The notes: generated from the sequence alone by a model not told the origin. 64,000 nt of DNA from Atriophallophorus winterbourni (GCA_013407085.1 JACCGJ010001750.1:23865-87864), one strand, 5' to 3'; numbered from the stretch's first letter, positions 45,965-56,845 are shown. Program-made: numbers and translations.

Positions 45965-46527
45965 TTGTAGACGGATTGGAAGTGTGCTCTACGTAGCATC
46001 GCCATTTTTATACCGAATTAAGAACCATATGTTTCGACGTCGTACCTGATGATCGATTGGTTGCTTAACTTGAGCACGTGCTGGAATGATGTGCTTTTCA
46101 ACAGGCGCACCACGGTATAGATTTTCGTTTGACCAATCAGTGTACAGGTTAACTTGTTTTAACGACATTGCAAAAATTAACATCACCTAGTTGGAATAAA
46201 CTGTGAGTGAAACAGTGTCACATAATGTTGAATCACTTAGCGGTACATGTACAAACGCCTAAACCGAAATCGATGTAAAATCAGAAAATGTATGACCACA
46301 CCGGCTATTTGATTACTAATATGAATTGATACTTCACAAGTAACGATCTGTTAACAATAAAAATTGACAAGGTACATAAATTGTGCCAATATACCTCTGG
46401 CACTAGACACTGTGAATATTTGCTTATAACAGTCCCTGGAAGTGATCTTCATTTCGGTCTGCCCCTCTCCAATCTTCGAATACCCCGCGAATCCGGCTGT
46501 ATTGAAGTGAGGTCCAATTGAGTAGCG

Positions 46528-47065
46528 TACTTTACTTTTACTTTTGTACGACTATCTCCTTCTGGAGGATGAGTCGGCTTCAATGAAGATTCTTGGGAAT
46601 TTGGGTACAAATCGGCGTCTCAAGCACCACTCGGCGTTTGCTCGAGTCAGCTTCTTTAGCCTTTGCCTAACCAAGTGCGACTGCAAGGCAGCAGGTTGTT
46701 GACAGAAAGAGGTAGTGCGCACCAACTAACCGTTCTAGATTTTTCCTCAGGGTTTTCTCCCGAAGCCTTTCCTGCGATCGGGTATCACGCAAGGCAGCGG
46801 AGGTTGAAAATCAGGGTTTTCCATCCCTTAGATGAAATGCCCTCCCAGGCTAACGAGCTCCATCTGCCCGAAGCGAACTGATTTTCAGGCGCCAGTCACT
46901 CACCCTCGCCCCTTCTCCTGTGGGTACAAGCAGTTCCGCGGGCTCGGGGAGCCACTCGTGCAGGCCAAAGCTGGACTTGGTTGTCAGAGGCTATTTGAGA
47001 CGCGCGCCATATGGGAGCATTTTATAAACAGTTGGTGCTTATCCCCACTGCCATCCCGGCGCGTA
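46528..47065 (-). repeat. Short AAAGT-tailed retroposon, nearly complete copy
   Basis: On the minus strand it runs from about GCCGGGATGGCAGTGGGGAT to a 3' end GAGATAGTCGTACAAAAGTA with (AAAGTA)-type tail. Just before the tail is a small hairpin (ATCCTCC / GGAGGAT-like). The same sequence occurs at 55894-56415 (minus), 51475-51885 (plus), 54462-54510 (minus, 3' end only) and 11638-11960 (minus). No RT is encoded. A SINE or the 3' end of an unseen LINE. Confidence 0.75.
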
Positions 47066-47069
47066 CCCT

Positions 47070-47990
47070 TGAATGGCGTATTAAAAAGTGTCAAGCAACT
47101 TCACCGTGCTTAAAATTTGTCTAATATCTGTCCACCTGATCATACTGCCGGCAGTTGCTTAGAGCATAAACAAGTAAATCGATCATAGTGCAAACGATTT
47201 GCAAAAGTTTAGAAACAGTGTACTCAAGTCACAGGTAGGACGAAAATACTGAGAAAAACTTGATGCACGGAATGCACGCAAACGCGCGATCAATAAAACA
47301 GTAACGCCTTCTCAATTTCGGTCGATAGAAATGAGCTAGTGTTGATCAATAAATATTGAATCATCTGGAATAATTTTTTTAAAAAGATTTTGTTACCCCC
47401 AGAACGAATAAGGCGTACCGCGTATTGACTTGATAGAATGTTGCAATACACATTCATTTCACTATCACTGATAATCAGTTCGATGTTGCGAGCAGCTTGA
47501 CCCACTGAGCAAATGAACGCAGCCTTTTAACCTAACACAATCGAGCTCCGGCGTTTTCTTTTGAGGTTAACTATTGTCAATGTATACTAATCATGAGCAA
47601 ATTTAAGCTTGAGGTGAAATTGGTCCAATCAATCTTTAAGAAATATCATAAAGCTATCCGCAAACGGTTTCAATAGCTCATAAAACTGAAGCAGATGCAA
47701 AACAATAATAATATTGAGTAAATACATCTTGTTATCGATGATGACGAAAGCGCTTGATTGGCATGGGATTCGAGGTATCCTGCATCATGCTGGTCAGACC
47801 CATATTCGTGTTCGTTGAGGCAAGTCCAAAACCACCTCAGGAATCCTAGACAGTTATGTGTCAAAATGGACACACTTAAGAAAACATTCGCTCCGTAAGC
47901 AAATGAATTTCATGTGATTATCTCTTGAAAACTTACCCGACGGCAATAAAACAACAAGCAACAATAGAGGAAAATATTCGTAGCTCTGAG
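47070..47990. other. No gene recognised
   Basis: Short frames without domains, upstream of the RASEF-like start codon. No promoter element could be defended. Confidence 0.4.
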
Positions 47991-47998
47991 TGTGGATG

Positions 47999-48166
47999 GT
48001 GTCAAACTTCTGTTCGCCGAGCTTGCGTAGTTGGTGTTGGACGTTTCGTCATCAGGCTAGATGACATCATCAGCTTCGAAAGAAGTCTTGCTGATGATGT
48101 CATCTAGCCTGATGACGAAACGTCCAACAACAACTACGCAAGCTCGGCGAACACAAGTTGAACACC
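47999..48166. repeat. Fold-back element: 76-bp inverted repeats with a 15-bp loop
   Basis: The left arm 47999-48074 and right arm 48090-48166 are reverse complements with only about five differences: GTTCGCCGAGCTTGCGTAGT, TTGGACGTTTCGTCATCAGG, CTAGATGACATCATCAGC and their complements. The loop is TTCGAAAGAAGTCTT. The RNA or single strand would form a very long hairpin. A single diverged arm occurs at 1280-1350. Confidence 0.92.
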
Positions 48167-48169
48167 AAC

Positions 48170-48785
48170 AAGCAACACAAAATTGTTGCCCTTGCATATT
48201 TAAGTATCATTTTTACTACGGCAAAGCTCGGTGCTCGAGATGCCATGGCAGAAAGTAAATCTAAGCCAATATCATGATTTGCCTTGCGGGTATGGTGCAA
48301 GTGATTACTAGCATCACTCAGTTTATTATTCATACGCCGATCTACATTTTGCCCATCACAGTGCGAATTACTTGGCAGCAGGCGATGGACGATGGCAGAT
48401 GGAGTTGTTGTAACTTGAAGGCAGTGATTTAGAGTCCTTTTCATTTTCCAACATGGCCGGTATTCACCGATTGATAGACTATATCTTACACAAGCAGTTA
48501 CCACTTTCAGGCGTTATATATTTTTATGCGCAGCAAGTAGATAACGGTAATCCGGACTCTTTCATGTAAATTAAGATTACCTATGACGCTCTATGAGGAA
48601 ACATCCATACATCAGGCGAATTAAGCGGAATTCGTGGACATTTGACCATGGAAGACTAATGTATGAGCTGATCAGATTGCATGGTTCGCATCCGGTGACA
48701 TGAATTCATAACGTGGAACTTTCGAAACTACTCATGAGTACTAGATCGTTGAAAACAAACGTCGATTGTGTGGAGCTTTATGCTA
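48170..48785. other. No gene recognised
   Basis: Chance frames only, no domain. Confidence 0.4.
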
Positions 48786-48789
48786 CCAT

Positions 48790-48920
48790 CATCAAAATCA
48801 AACATGAGTCTGAAGCCAGATAAAGTGCCACGCAACATGGAGAAGGAAAAGCAGATAAGCGAAGGCGTAAAAAGCGGAAACGCAAAATAAGTGAATACGC
48901 ATCACAAGCAGCTTGATTTT
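48790..48920 (+). repeat. Dispersed repeat R, lysine-rich-looking variant
   Basis: GAAGCCAGATAAAGTGCCACGCAACATG, GAAAAGCAGATAAGCGAAGG and CGCAAAATAAGTGAATACGC match 61110-60965 on the minus strand (GGAGCCAGACAAAGTGCC, GGAAAAGCAGATAAGCAAGC), and their first block matches 54430 and 56640. Confidence 0.55.
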
Positions 48921-48959
48921 ATAGTATCAGTGCAACCCGCAACCTCAACCATGCTCTTT

Positions 48960-49760
48960 GAATAAACAAATGAGGCATTCTTAAAACGTGTCCTAACCAT
49001 CACAAACGAGCTAGCAAGAGCATTTTATTCAGCCCGTTTGCAGCAATCTAGTTAAGCAATACGATATCACCATCTAATGCGAGGAATCCTACGCAGGCAA
49101 TGGGTGTCATAAAGTGAAAGCAGGTAAACATCTGTTAGGATAGACAAGGTTTTGTAATCATAGAAGCGTGAAACGCGCGATTGCGTTGACGTTGCAAATG
49201 GCGCTTAACTAACGCTACCTGCTTGGTGCACACGCTGCGGGATCTCGTTCTTAACGCAACGACCAGCAAAGATTCAAGCACCAAAGGAAGCACAACTACT
49301 GAGCAGTTCTAGATTGATGTCAGTGAGGTCTGGGAGAGAAGCACTAGTTTTACGCTTCTCAGGTGCAAAACGTGTCATACCTTCAACTGCCAGGCGGTCC
49401 GGTGTTTATTAAATTATACGCGGGTCATTTGTGTATCTTTTCATTTATTTTCCTGCCGTAGGCAGCGGGTAAGTCAGACAGTGTCATAAGTGAACGACCT
49501 GGACATATCCGATGTTCAAACGCAGCTTCGAGGAGAGGAAAGCTCGGTTTGATGGATGACAGCGAAACTCACAAGGAAGCTTTCATATCGATGTGCGACG
49601 GATAATGCACTTTGAAATTGTTTTTTTTTGTTATTAAAGTTTTAATGTTAATCGGGTTAAGCTAAACAAGGCAGTCTTGGCTGGACAGGAGAACAATTAG
49701 AATTCCCAGTCGTAGGATTTGTCAAAACGTTTGATTCAGAAAGCGATGGGTTGATGTTAA
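48960..49760 (-). mobile_element. Decayed, internally deleted RTE-like copy (family B or sister)
   Basis: The minus strand shows LLLARL...WLGHVLRMP (49005-48960), FHFMTPIACVGFLALDG-like text equivalent in the shifted frame to CLRRIARIRW (about 49130-49060), and at 49480-49440 LTCRCLRQ/LPAAYGR matching the N-terminal LPAAYSRAGKR of the copy at 30.3 kb, then leader sequence to 49760. The centre (endonuclease and most of RT) is missing. Confidence 0.6.
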
Positions 49761-49854
49761 GTGTAACGGACCTTAATCCTTTGCCCTTCTAGGTATAACT
49801 TGCTTGATTGGTGTCCGAAAAATGTCAGCCAACATAAAAGCTCATTTGTATTCA

Positions 49855-50160
49855 TTTCCATCACACACCCCATATTTGATTGAACAGGTTGGTCGTAACA
49901 ACAGTGGCATGCAAGCGCAATCTGTTTACCATTCTTCCAATGCTTCAAGCACATGCGGATCCTGATCCCACTGTCTCTACCTGATGAGCGCAAGCAGCAC
50001 CAAACCGGTCGTGGGTGTGTGATGGAAATGCAAGCAAATGAGCGTTTTCTTCATGATCATGGGTTAAAACCTTATCTACGTGCTTGGGCACATGTGATTG
50101 AACAGGTTGGTCGTACCAACCTTATTCACCAGTGATATACAAGCGCAACTTGCCAACCAA
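49855..50160 (+). repeat. Hammerhead-type repeat with a 218-bp tandem period
   Basis: GATTGAACAGGTTGGTCGTA occurs at 49879 and again at 50097, with the downstream blocks (CAGTGGCATGCAAGCGCAAT and CAGTGATATACAAGCGCAAC) also repeated. One full unit of 218 bp therefore contains the motif at 49975-50015, and a second unit has started. Fragments shared between 49545-49600 and 50190-50240 (GGAAGCTTTCATATCGATGTG) suggest a larger repeated block. Confidence 0.65.
49975..50015 (+). ncRNA. Hammerhead-like motif, one core base changed
   Basis: CTCTAC, CTGATGA, GCGC, AAGCA, GCAC, CAAACCGGTC, GTGGG. Stem I pairs CUAC with GUGG (one U-G), and stem III is ACCGGU. The G of GAAA is C and one stem II pair is broken, so this copy is presumably inactive. 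Confidence 0.5.
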
Positions 50161-50244
50161 CATAGTTTAATAGATCTCGTTTTAATGGGTAACAGCGAAC
50201 GCTGCAAGGAAGCTTTTACATCGATATGTGACGGGTCTCGAAGT

Positions 50245-51395
50245 CAGAAATGCATCGCAACAAGTTAAGCTCCTCTCTCAATGCGATGGGAAACATCTGG
50301 CATACTCTAAGTCCAAAACTGGCACGTAGAAACTATCTGAACAGCTGAACATTTGTTCTATTGCCATTTTAATTCACGGTTGCCAAGACCCGACCATTCA
50401 AACATTAACGTTAACGATTTGACATCATATTCCGTTGCGTAATCTTGCATCGCGGAATAGAACTGGATGGTATATAGATTTCATGGGATCCCTGCTTCAA
50501 TAATCGCGTAAGCAAAAAAGAACAAAAATACCCAAAATAACGAAATTTTAACACCATAGGGCACTTTAGCTCCCGGCATCGCTCATGGTTACACCAATCA
50601 AGACAAAAGCAAAAACAATTCAGAACGGAAAAGAATATGTTGTATCACATGCTTAGACTTCATCAACGGTTGCGAAAACGAACTAAAAACTGATCAACCT
50701 CTTGGAACGGAAATCACAAGCCAAGCAAGAAAGAAGTAAAACAAACAAATCGGATACAAAGCTAGGTGAACGCGATTAGGTGATTGAGTAGGGATTAGAA
50801 AAACAAAAGAAGCAAAACTAGAGTAAACAAGACCGAAACCAACGATACACAGGCGGACTACGAACATCCACAAGGATTCCGAACCGGTGAGTAACAATAC
50901 ACGACACAAAACCAAACTGATGACCAGAGGGAGAATACAGTAACCAAGGACGCAGACGGTTTGGAGAAACGATCTGAAAATGGAAAAATATTGGCGGTGT
51001 TCAAAGAGTACACGAGTAAAATAGGCAAAAAATGAGTACCAACCAGTTTACCACTAAACAACAAAGTCGGCTTGCAATGACTTTGAGTTTGTTTCCATTT
51101 TTATGCGTAATAAGAAAACAAATATTACGAGGTAACGATTGTAGATACAGTTGAAATAGAAAAGCACTGCTAGGCTAAAATAATCAAATTCGCACACCAC
51201 CAATCGCGCACGGATCCCATCAAGAAAGCAAGAGGAGACAAAGCTGACTACTTTAAGTGACCACTGAACGTTTCGGTACAAAAACGGAACTGTTCAAAAT
51301 ATTTGTAGTTGCATGTCTTCCAATCACACTCCACGATCGGAATCGCGCTGTTTTCACCAAATAAGGGAGGCAATATGGTCAGGTTCCGCTTTTTT
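50245..51395. other. No gene recognised
   Basis: A-rich on the plus strand. The hydrophobic minus-strand frames 50694-51466 arise from this composition and lack domains or splice context. Confidence 0.4.
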
Positions 51396-51399
51396 AAAA

Positions 51400-51910
51400 G
51401 ACGAAAAATGGCATGGACTTCAGCTTCGGTAGTAATTTTGATGCAGAGAAGCAGATCAACATGCACAGGTTAAGCTCTGACAACCAAGTCCAGCTTCTGG
51501 CCTGCACGAGTGGCTTCCCGAACCCGGCGGAACTGCTTCTGCCAACAGCAGAAGGGGCGAGTGACTGGCGCCTGAAAACCAGTTTGCTTCGGGCAGATGG
51601 AGCTCGTTAGCCTGGGAGGGCATTTCATCTAAGTGAATGAAAACCCTGATTTTCAACATCCGCTCCCTTGCACGATACCCGATCGCGGGGAAGGCTTCGG
51701 AAAAATACGGAACAGAGTCAGGTAGACGGTCAGTTGGTGCACACCACCTCTTTCTGGCAACTCCCTGCGGGTCACACTTGGTTGTGCCAAGGCTGGGGAC
51801 GCCGCTTTCTACCCAAATTCCCAAGAATCTTCAGTGAAGCCGACTCATCCTCCAGGAGGAGATAGTCGCACAAAAGTAAAAGTAAGTTAAGTTGGTTGGG
51901 TCACGTTTAC
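51400..51910 (+). mobile_element. Family B RT fragment split by a nested retroposon
   Basis: 51415-51474 encodes FGSNFDAEKQINMHRL, matching NVDIEKQINLHRL of the 27-kb copy. After the retroposon (51475-51885) and a duplicated GTTAAG, the plus strand resumes with SWLGHV (about 51887-51906), the next residues of the same protein. Confidence 0.75.
51475..51885 (+). repeat. Short AAAGT-tailed retroposon with target duplication
   Basis: It ends CATCCTCCAGGAGGAGATAG, TCGCACAAAAGTAAAAGTA and is flanked by GTTAAG on both sides (51469-51474, 51886-51891; 7 bp if one mismatch is allowed). It is 5'-truncated compared with the copies at 46.5 and 55.9 kb. It settles the orientation of the family: the AAAGT end is the 3' end. 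Confidence 0.8.
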
Positions 51911-52560
51911 TTGATTATCTCCTCTTAGAGAATGAATCGGCTTCGTTGATGCCACAGGTTGCAGCCACCCACGCTCGACGATCAGAGGCGAAACTTTTCA
52001 CCCCAGCAGCTGGGAGAGCATGAGGCGCGTCGACTACCGGGCAACGATATTTTGTAGTAATCCGTGAATCATGGGTCGTTTGACGGATGCCAGACCACCG
52101 ATTTCCGAAACGGATTCATTTTGTGATCCCACGTCCTGATTGACGTAGATCTTGTGGTGGCCAAATGGTCACATAGCATATGCAGCTAAAAGATCCTACG
52201 GATAGGGGTCCCAGCGATCTGAAATTACAGTGACCAGCTACGGCTTATGTCTGGAAACCGGGTGCAGTGACGGTCATGCAGTAAGCAACATCTTAGAGTG
52301 TTTGCTGAACCTTGTAAGTTGACAAGTGAAGTGGCGAAAAAGTTTGTTATGATGCACGGTAGTGAAAGCAGCAAGGACGCTGTCGTGATGACGTTTGATT
52401 GAATGCCTATTAGATTCGAGGTGTGTTCGTTCCATTTAGTTTGTGTCTATGGAGTCCGTACCCGTCCAAGTCCCGCTGTTCCCCGTGTTTTAGGATTTTA
52501 TTTTTATAATGGTTATATGGTACGCTTTAAGGACGAGAACAGAAGGCCTTTAACTAAGCT
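51910..52560. other. Repeat-like, no gene
   Basis: 51907-52030 starts ACTTGATTATCTCCTCTTAG, a variant of the reversed AAAGT-retroposon 3' hairpin (also near 55135: ACTTGATTACTCCTC), so it is probably the 3' end of a related element on the minus strand. Nothing recognisable follows. Confidence 0.4.
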
Positions 52561-52564
52561 CAAA

Positions 52565-53260
52565 AATTTCCGTGTCTAGCGAGAGGTTATCTGCAACGGT
52601 TCAACAAAGATATGTGAAATGATGTACTGGTTCAAGCTGACAGTTTTCAGCAGTGGTGATTGGAGGCGATACAATCCCTTGACCAAGGACTTTGGTCTTG
52701 CTCATGCTGATTCTTAACCCAAAGTCTTTGCATGCCGACGAAAAACAGTACATTTGTGACTGGATGTGTTGTTGGGAGAAAGCAATAATGGCTGCATCGT
52801 CGGCAAACAGCAGGTCACGGATTAGCACATCCCGTACTTAGGTTTGTGCTCTCAGCCGGTTCAGGTTGAAAAGTTTGGCATCACTTCGCGTGCGTAGGTA
52901 AATGCCCTCTGTTCTCTTAATAAAAGCGTGCTTCAGAAGCAGAGTAAAGAAAATGCCGAACAGCGTGTGAGCAAGAACACAATCTTGTTGAACTCCTCGG
53001 CGAATTTCAAAGGCTTCTGAAATGAAACCTTCATACCTAAATAGAACGAAATACCGAGTTTGAACAGTCTTGGAGGGCAGCCTATCAGACCAAGCATTTT
53101 GAAAAGACCCTCCCTGTTGACGGATTCAAATGCCTTCGTTAAATCAATAAAAACACCGTATAATGGTATACGCTGTTCCCGACACTTTTCTTGAAGTTGT
53201 CTCAGGGAGAAGATCATGTAAACGGTTGGGTTCCAAGTAAACTGAATAAAGAACAATGTG
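52565..53260 (-). mobile_element. Family A reverse transcriptase fragment
   Basis: 53256-52933 gives SLRQLQEKCREQRIPLYGVF, IDLTKAFESVNREGLFKML and IGCPPRLFKLG (RT palm with the first catalytic Asp). 52828-52601 gives IRDLLFADDAAIIAFSQ (catalytic FADD), DFGLRISMSKTKVLGQG and NCQLEPVHHFTYL. A frame break lies between them. The 5' and 3' parts are absent. It supplies the RT core missing from the 8.5-11.4 kb copy. Confidence 0.85.
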
Positions 53261-53264
53261 TGGA

Positions 53265-54235
53265 CCCACAGTCTGTTGCTAGGCGCTATATATTTTCAAT
53301 GAACATCATATTACTATGCAACAGGTTGTGAATGATTGATGAAGGGCTACAGAAGTCTATGACTGTACAGAACTTTCCATGGATGAGTGTTGTGCTTTCA
53401 TACATATATAAAGAATCGGGCTGAAACAAATGCTGGGCAATGTTAGGAAAACTACTTCGTACCGAAAATACCGTGAATTTTTATTAGGTGATGAAGCTGA
53501 CTTATCCTTGGAATGTGATAGTCGCGTGAAAAAATCCTGAAGGAAACCCAATTATAGAGTGCTTCTGTCTCGCACAGATATAGATCCGAATTTACTCTTC
53601 GTGTAACGCTCGGCGTCTGAAAACAATTCCCGGACTCAACGCTAACGTTGCTTTCATAATTACGTCTCTAAATGGAAAGCCTGTGAGGACTCTGCTAGCT
53701 TCCAGTCAAACAGACTGTGTTACATTTGGCCTAACACTGAGCTGGAGATTTCAGTTGCGCATGCATTCATACATATGCATCCCAATTAACCCAGAGCACA
53801 AAATTCGTACACTGAAAGCTAACAAAACATTTGATGAATAAAAAACTTTTCAAAAACAGACGTCATGATTAAACTTTGAAAAAAATTTCATTTGTTGATC
53901 TATTTAATAGCTTGAAGCATATGCGTATGCTTACATTAAACATTGTTTGAGACGATTAAATTCAAATTGACCTTTAAAACCAAGTACAATACGAGTAGTG
54001 CGAATTGAACGGGCCAATTCGAATCAAGAAAATGCACAAGAAAGGTCTAATGTGGAATAATAGAAGACGATAGTTCAGCTAAAATACAATACATATTTGA
54101 TAATTAACTCACATGGTGCCGCCAAGAAGTTTTGAATTGAGCGTGACTACTGCTGCACCAAGCCAAAATATCACGAAAACCTGAGCAAACTCTGGGCCAC
54201 CATCAGCAACACCAGAGTTGGAGGAGGTGGTATGA
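53265..54235. other. No gene recognised
   Basis: AT-rich. The minus frame 53551-53357 has no domain. Confidence 0.4.
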
Positions 54236-54412
54236 AGAAGCCTGAAAAGTTAAACGAGACAATTGAAGTATCCAACATAACGGCCCTTGAGTCAAATCCC
54301 ATCTCACTGCGACGCGAAACTACTCGAGAAACTAGATAGCCTAGTGTTTCTAGTTTTGGTGGATGGTTGTCGTGCATGAGACCCACACGCAATGTTAATT
54401 GAGAATGTATGT

Positions 54413-54645
54413 ATGAAAGCACAGACCTGAGCCAGGCAAAGTGCCGCACGTCGGCTAAGACTTACTTTACTTTACTTTTGTGCGACTATCTCCTCCTGGA
54501 GGATGAGTCAGGTTGCCCAGGCCTAGACAGATTTAGCAAATAAAATTGGAGTGAGACTACTGCGTGGTTCCGCATGCAACTCAGTACCAGTGGCAAATCA
54601 ATTTAGCATGGATACTTGCACATTACAGAAGTACTACACAGCTGA
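54413..54645 (+). repeat. Dispersed repeat R, interrupted by a retroposon 3' end
   Basis: GTATGTATGAAAGCACAGACC, AAGTGCCGCACGTCGGCTAA, then the minus-strand AAAGT retroposon tail piece (54462-54510), then GGTTGCCCAGGCCTAGACAG, GGCAAATCAATTTAGCATGG and GCACATTACAGAAGTACTAC. The uninterrupted arrangement is seen at 56636-56845. Confidence 0.65.
54462..54510 (-). repeat. AAAGT retroposon, extreme 3' end
   Basis: Only the terminal hairpin and tail (minus strand: CTCATCCTCCAGGAGGAGATAG, then CGCACAAAAGTAAAGTAAAG) are present, inserted into repeat R. Confidence 0.7.
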
Positions 54646-54649
54646 ACAT

Positions 54650-55130
54650 GTGAGGACCTGAAAACAAAAAGCTGTAATAGTGGGAAACTGAAGCGTGTAC
54701 TCGATTGTTGATCTTTACAGCTGACAATGAATTCAGCATGATTTACCTATACAGGACGAAAGCACAACAGATTTGCATATCCTAGCTGTTTATGCTTTGC
54801 ACCAGGCAAATGAAAATTATTTCCAGGATAAGAGTAACTTTATCCAAATAATGACTGAGTGGAATATCAACGTGGAACTAAATGATGGCGTCATGTATGC
54901 TAGTAGCTGTATGCATGCTGATGATTGGGCTCAAGGCAAGATCCAACGTATAATAACATTTATAGCTTTACGAGACTAGTTAAAATGAAATCAACCAACT
55001 TCTTATATTATTAAAATTAAACCAAGCACTGGGTTCAGTCACGGACAAGATCGTTAGTCCTGTTCATCCGTTCGATCACTATAGACGATAGAAAACCTCA
55101 AGCTATTGATTTTTAATTTTAGTAGCCAGG
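54650..55130. other. No gene recognised
   Basis: The plus frame 54773-54979 has no recognisable domain. Confidence 0.35.
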
Positions 55131-55271
55131 TCTTCACTTGATTACTCCTCAGGACGTCCCAAGCCGTCTGAGAAAGGAGGGTTGGGCTTAGGGCTAGCAA
55201 CCCTATCCCGTACAACCTACATTGCTACGGAAACGATGACAACAGATCCGTGATTCGGTCATCTCTGCAGG

Positions 55272-55540
55272 ATGGATCCCATTCCGCATACGAAGGTAGC
55301 CATGCACTGGCATCCGCAAGGTAAACGAAAAAGGGGACGGCCCAAGGAAACTTGGCGCAGAACGTTGGAACGCGAACTACATGCACAAGGAGTCACGGTG
55401 CAGACGGCAACGGAAGCAGCGGCAGACCGGAACCACTGGCGTGAAGTTGTCTTCGCCTCATTGCCACCCGCACGGAGAGGACTGAGTGGAGTAGTGAGTC
55501 CTTCACTTGATCGCCTGGAAGCCGATGTATCCAAGACCAA
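55272..55540 (+). mobile_element. LINE protein C-terminal fragment (third type)
   Basis: The plus frame from 55272 has HWHPQGKRKRGRPKETWRRT, LERELHAQGVTVQTA and DRNHWREVVFASL. The W-P-Q-G-K-R-x-R-G-R-P...TWRR...A.DR..WR pattern is the extreme C-terminus of many non-LTR retrotransposon proteins. It differs from families A and B. The element is 5'-truncated, and the sequence after about 55500 is probably 3' UTR read as protein. Confidence 0.75.
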
Positions 55541-55893
55541 TTCAGTGAGCAGTGAACCTCTTTTACCAAAGGAACAGTATCACTATTGCAAGCTTCTTCG
55601 TCCCACACAAGCCAACAGCAGAGGTAGCATATTAAATCATTCATATATAAACGAGCATTCGGCATTTTAAAAACAAAATCGCAACACATTGTCAGATGAA
55701 AACGCTAAATGAGTGTATATTGTGAACCCCACTTTCTTAACTTTGTCATTTGCTTGCTCATCTAGAATAAACTGTAAAGGAGGTGCTGGAAAACTGGAAT
55801 GTCGCTACATGTGGAACAACAAGACATTTCGATCCACTGAGTAAATAGTCCTTTAAACTCTAAAATTGGGTGGTTACTGTCGGCTGCCATAAG

Positions 55894-56415
55894 TTACTTT
55901 ACTTTTGTGCGACTATCTTCTCCTGGAGGATGAGTCGGCTTCCATGAAGGTTCTTGGGGATTTGGGTACAAAGCGGCGTCCCCAGCACCACTCGGCGTTT
56001 GTTCGAGTCAGCTTCTCTAGCCTTTGCACAACCAAGTGCGACCTGCAAGGCAGCAGGGAGTTGCCAGAAAGAGGTGGTCTACCAGACTCTGTTCCAGGTT
56101 TTCCTCAGGGTTTTCTCTCGAAGCCTTTCCCGCGATCGGGTATCCCGCAAGGCAGCGGTTTAAAATCAGGGTTTTCCTTCCCTTAGATGAAATGCCCTCC
56201 CAGACTAATGAGCTCCATCTGCCCGAAGCAAACTGGTTTTCAGGCGCCAGTCACTCGCCTTCGCCCTTTCTCCTATTGGTAGAAGCAGTTCCGCCGGGCT
56301 CGGGGAGCCACTCGTGCAGGCCAGGACTTGGTTGCCAGAGGCTATTTTAGACGCGCACCATATGGGAGCATTTTATAAACAGTGGCAGCTTATTCCCACT
56401 GCCACCCCCGGCTCA
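55894..56415 (-). repeat. Short AAAGT-tailed retroposon, nearly complete copy
   Basis: Matches 46528-47065 over its whole length with scattered substitutions and small indels. It has a 3' tail at 55894-55908 and 5' side GCCGGGGGTGGCAGTGGG at about 56415. Confidence 0.78.
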
Positions 56416-56635
56416 TAAGTTCGGCGCCGGACGGCGGTATTTCTACTATCCTACCTCTTCCTATACCCGGATAAAAAATCTGTGTGCTCTAACGACCGTG
56501 GAATAAGTTTAATCGATACAGCAGCAAAACAGTTTGGGAGACCGCTGTTAAATCGGGTCTCCACCGAACGTCGTCTCCGTAAAGATTCAAGCAAGGTGGT
56601 TTTCGGCCCGGGATGAAATGCGTACGGTATGGCAT

Positions 56636-56845
56636 GAAAGCACAAGTCTGATCCAAACAAAGTGCCGCAGTCAGCGACTGCACGTGGGCAAAGATACTGT
56701 CAGGTTGCCCAGGCCTAGATAGATATGAGGGAGGGGATATAAATGGTAGCGAGACTCCAGCGTGTTTCAGCATACAGCTCATTACCGTTGACCAATCAAT
56801 TTAGCACGATGTTAGCCGCACATCACAGAAATGCTGCACGATTGC
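56636..56845 (+). repeat. Dispersed repeat R, uninterrupted copy
   Basis: GAAAGCACAAGTCTGATCC, AAGTGCCGCAGTCAGCGACT, GTCAGGTTGCCCAGGCCTAG, GCGAGACTCCAGCGTGTTTC, CAATCAATTTAGCACGATG and GCCGCACATCACAGAAATGC in order. This copy serves as the reference for the family. No coding potential and no tail recognised. Confidence 0.65.

Noticed and set aside
46535..46575. GGATGAGTCGG in the AAAGT retroposon as a hammerhead core
   Set aside because: No GAAA and no closing stem follow at a suitable distance; the hairpin CCTCC/GGAGG is the 3' terminal structure of the retroposon instead.
50694..51466. Hydrophobic minus-strand frames resembling membrane proteins
   Set aside because: The opposite strand is A-rich, which alone produces Phe/Leu/Val-rich frames; no start context, splice sites or family match. 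Part overlaps an RTE fragment.
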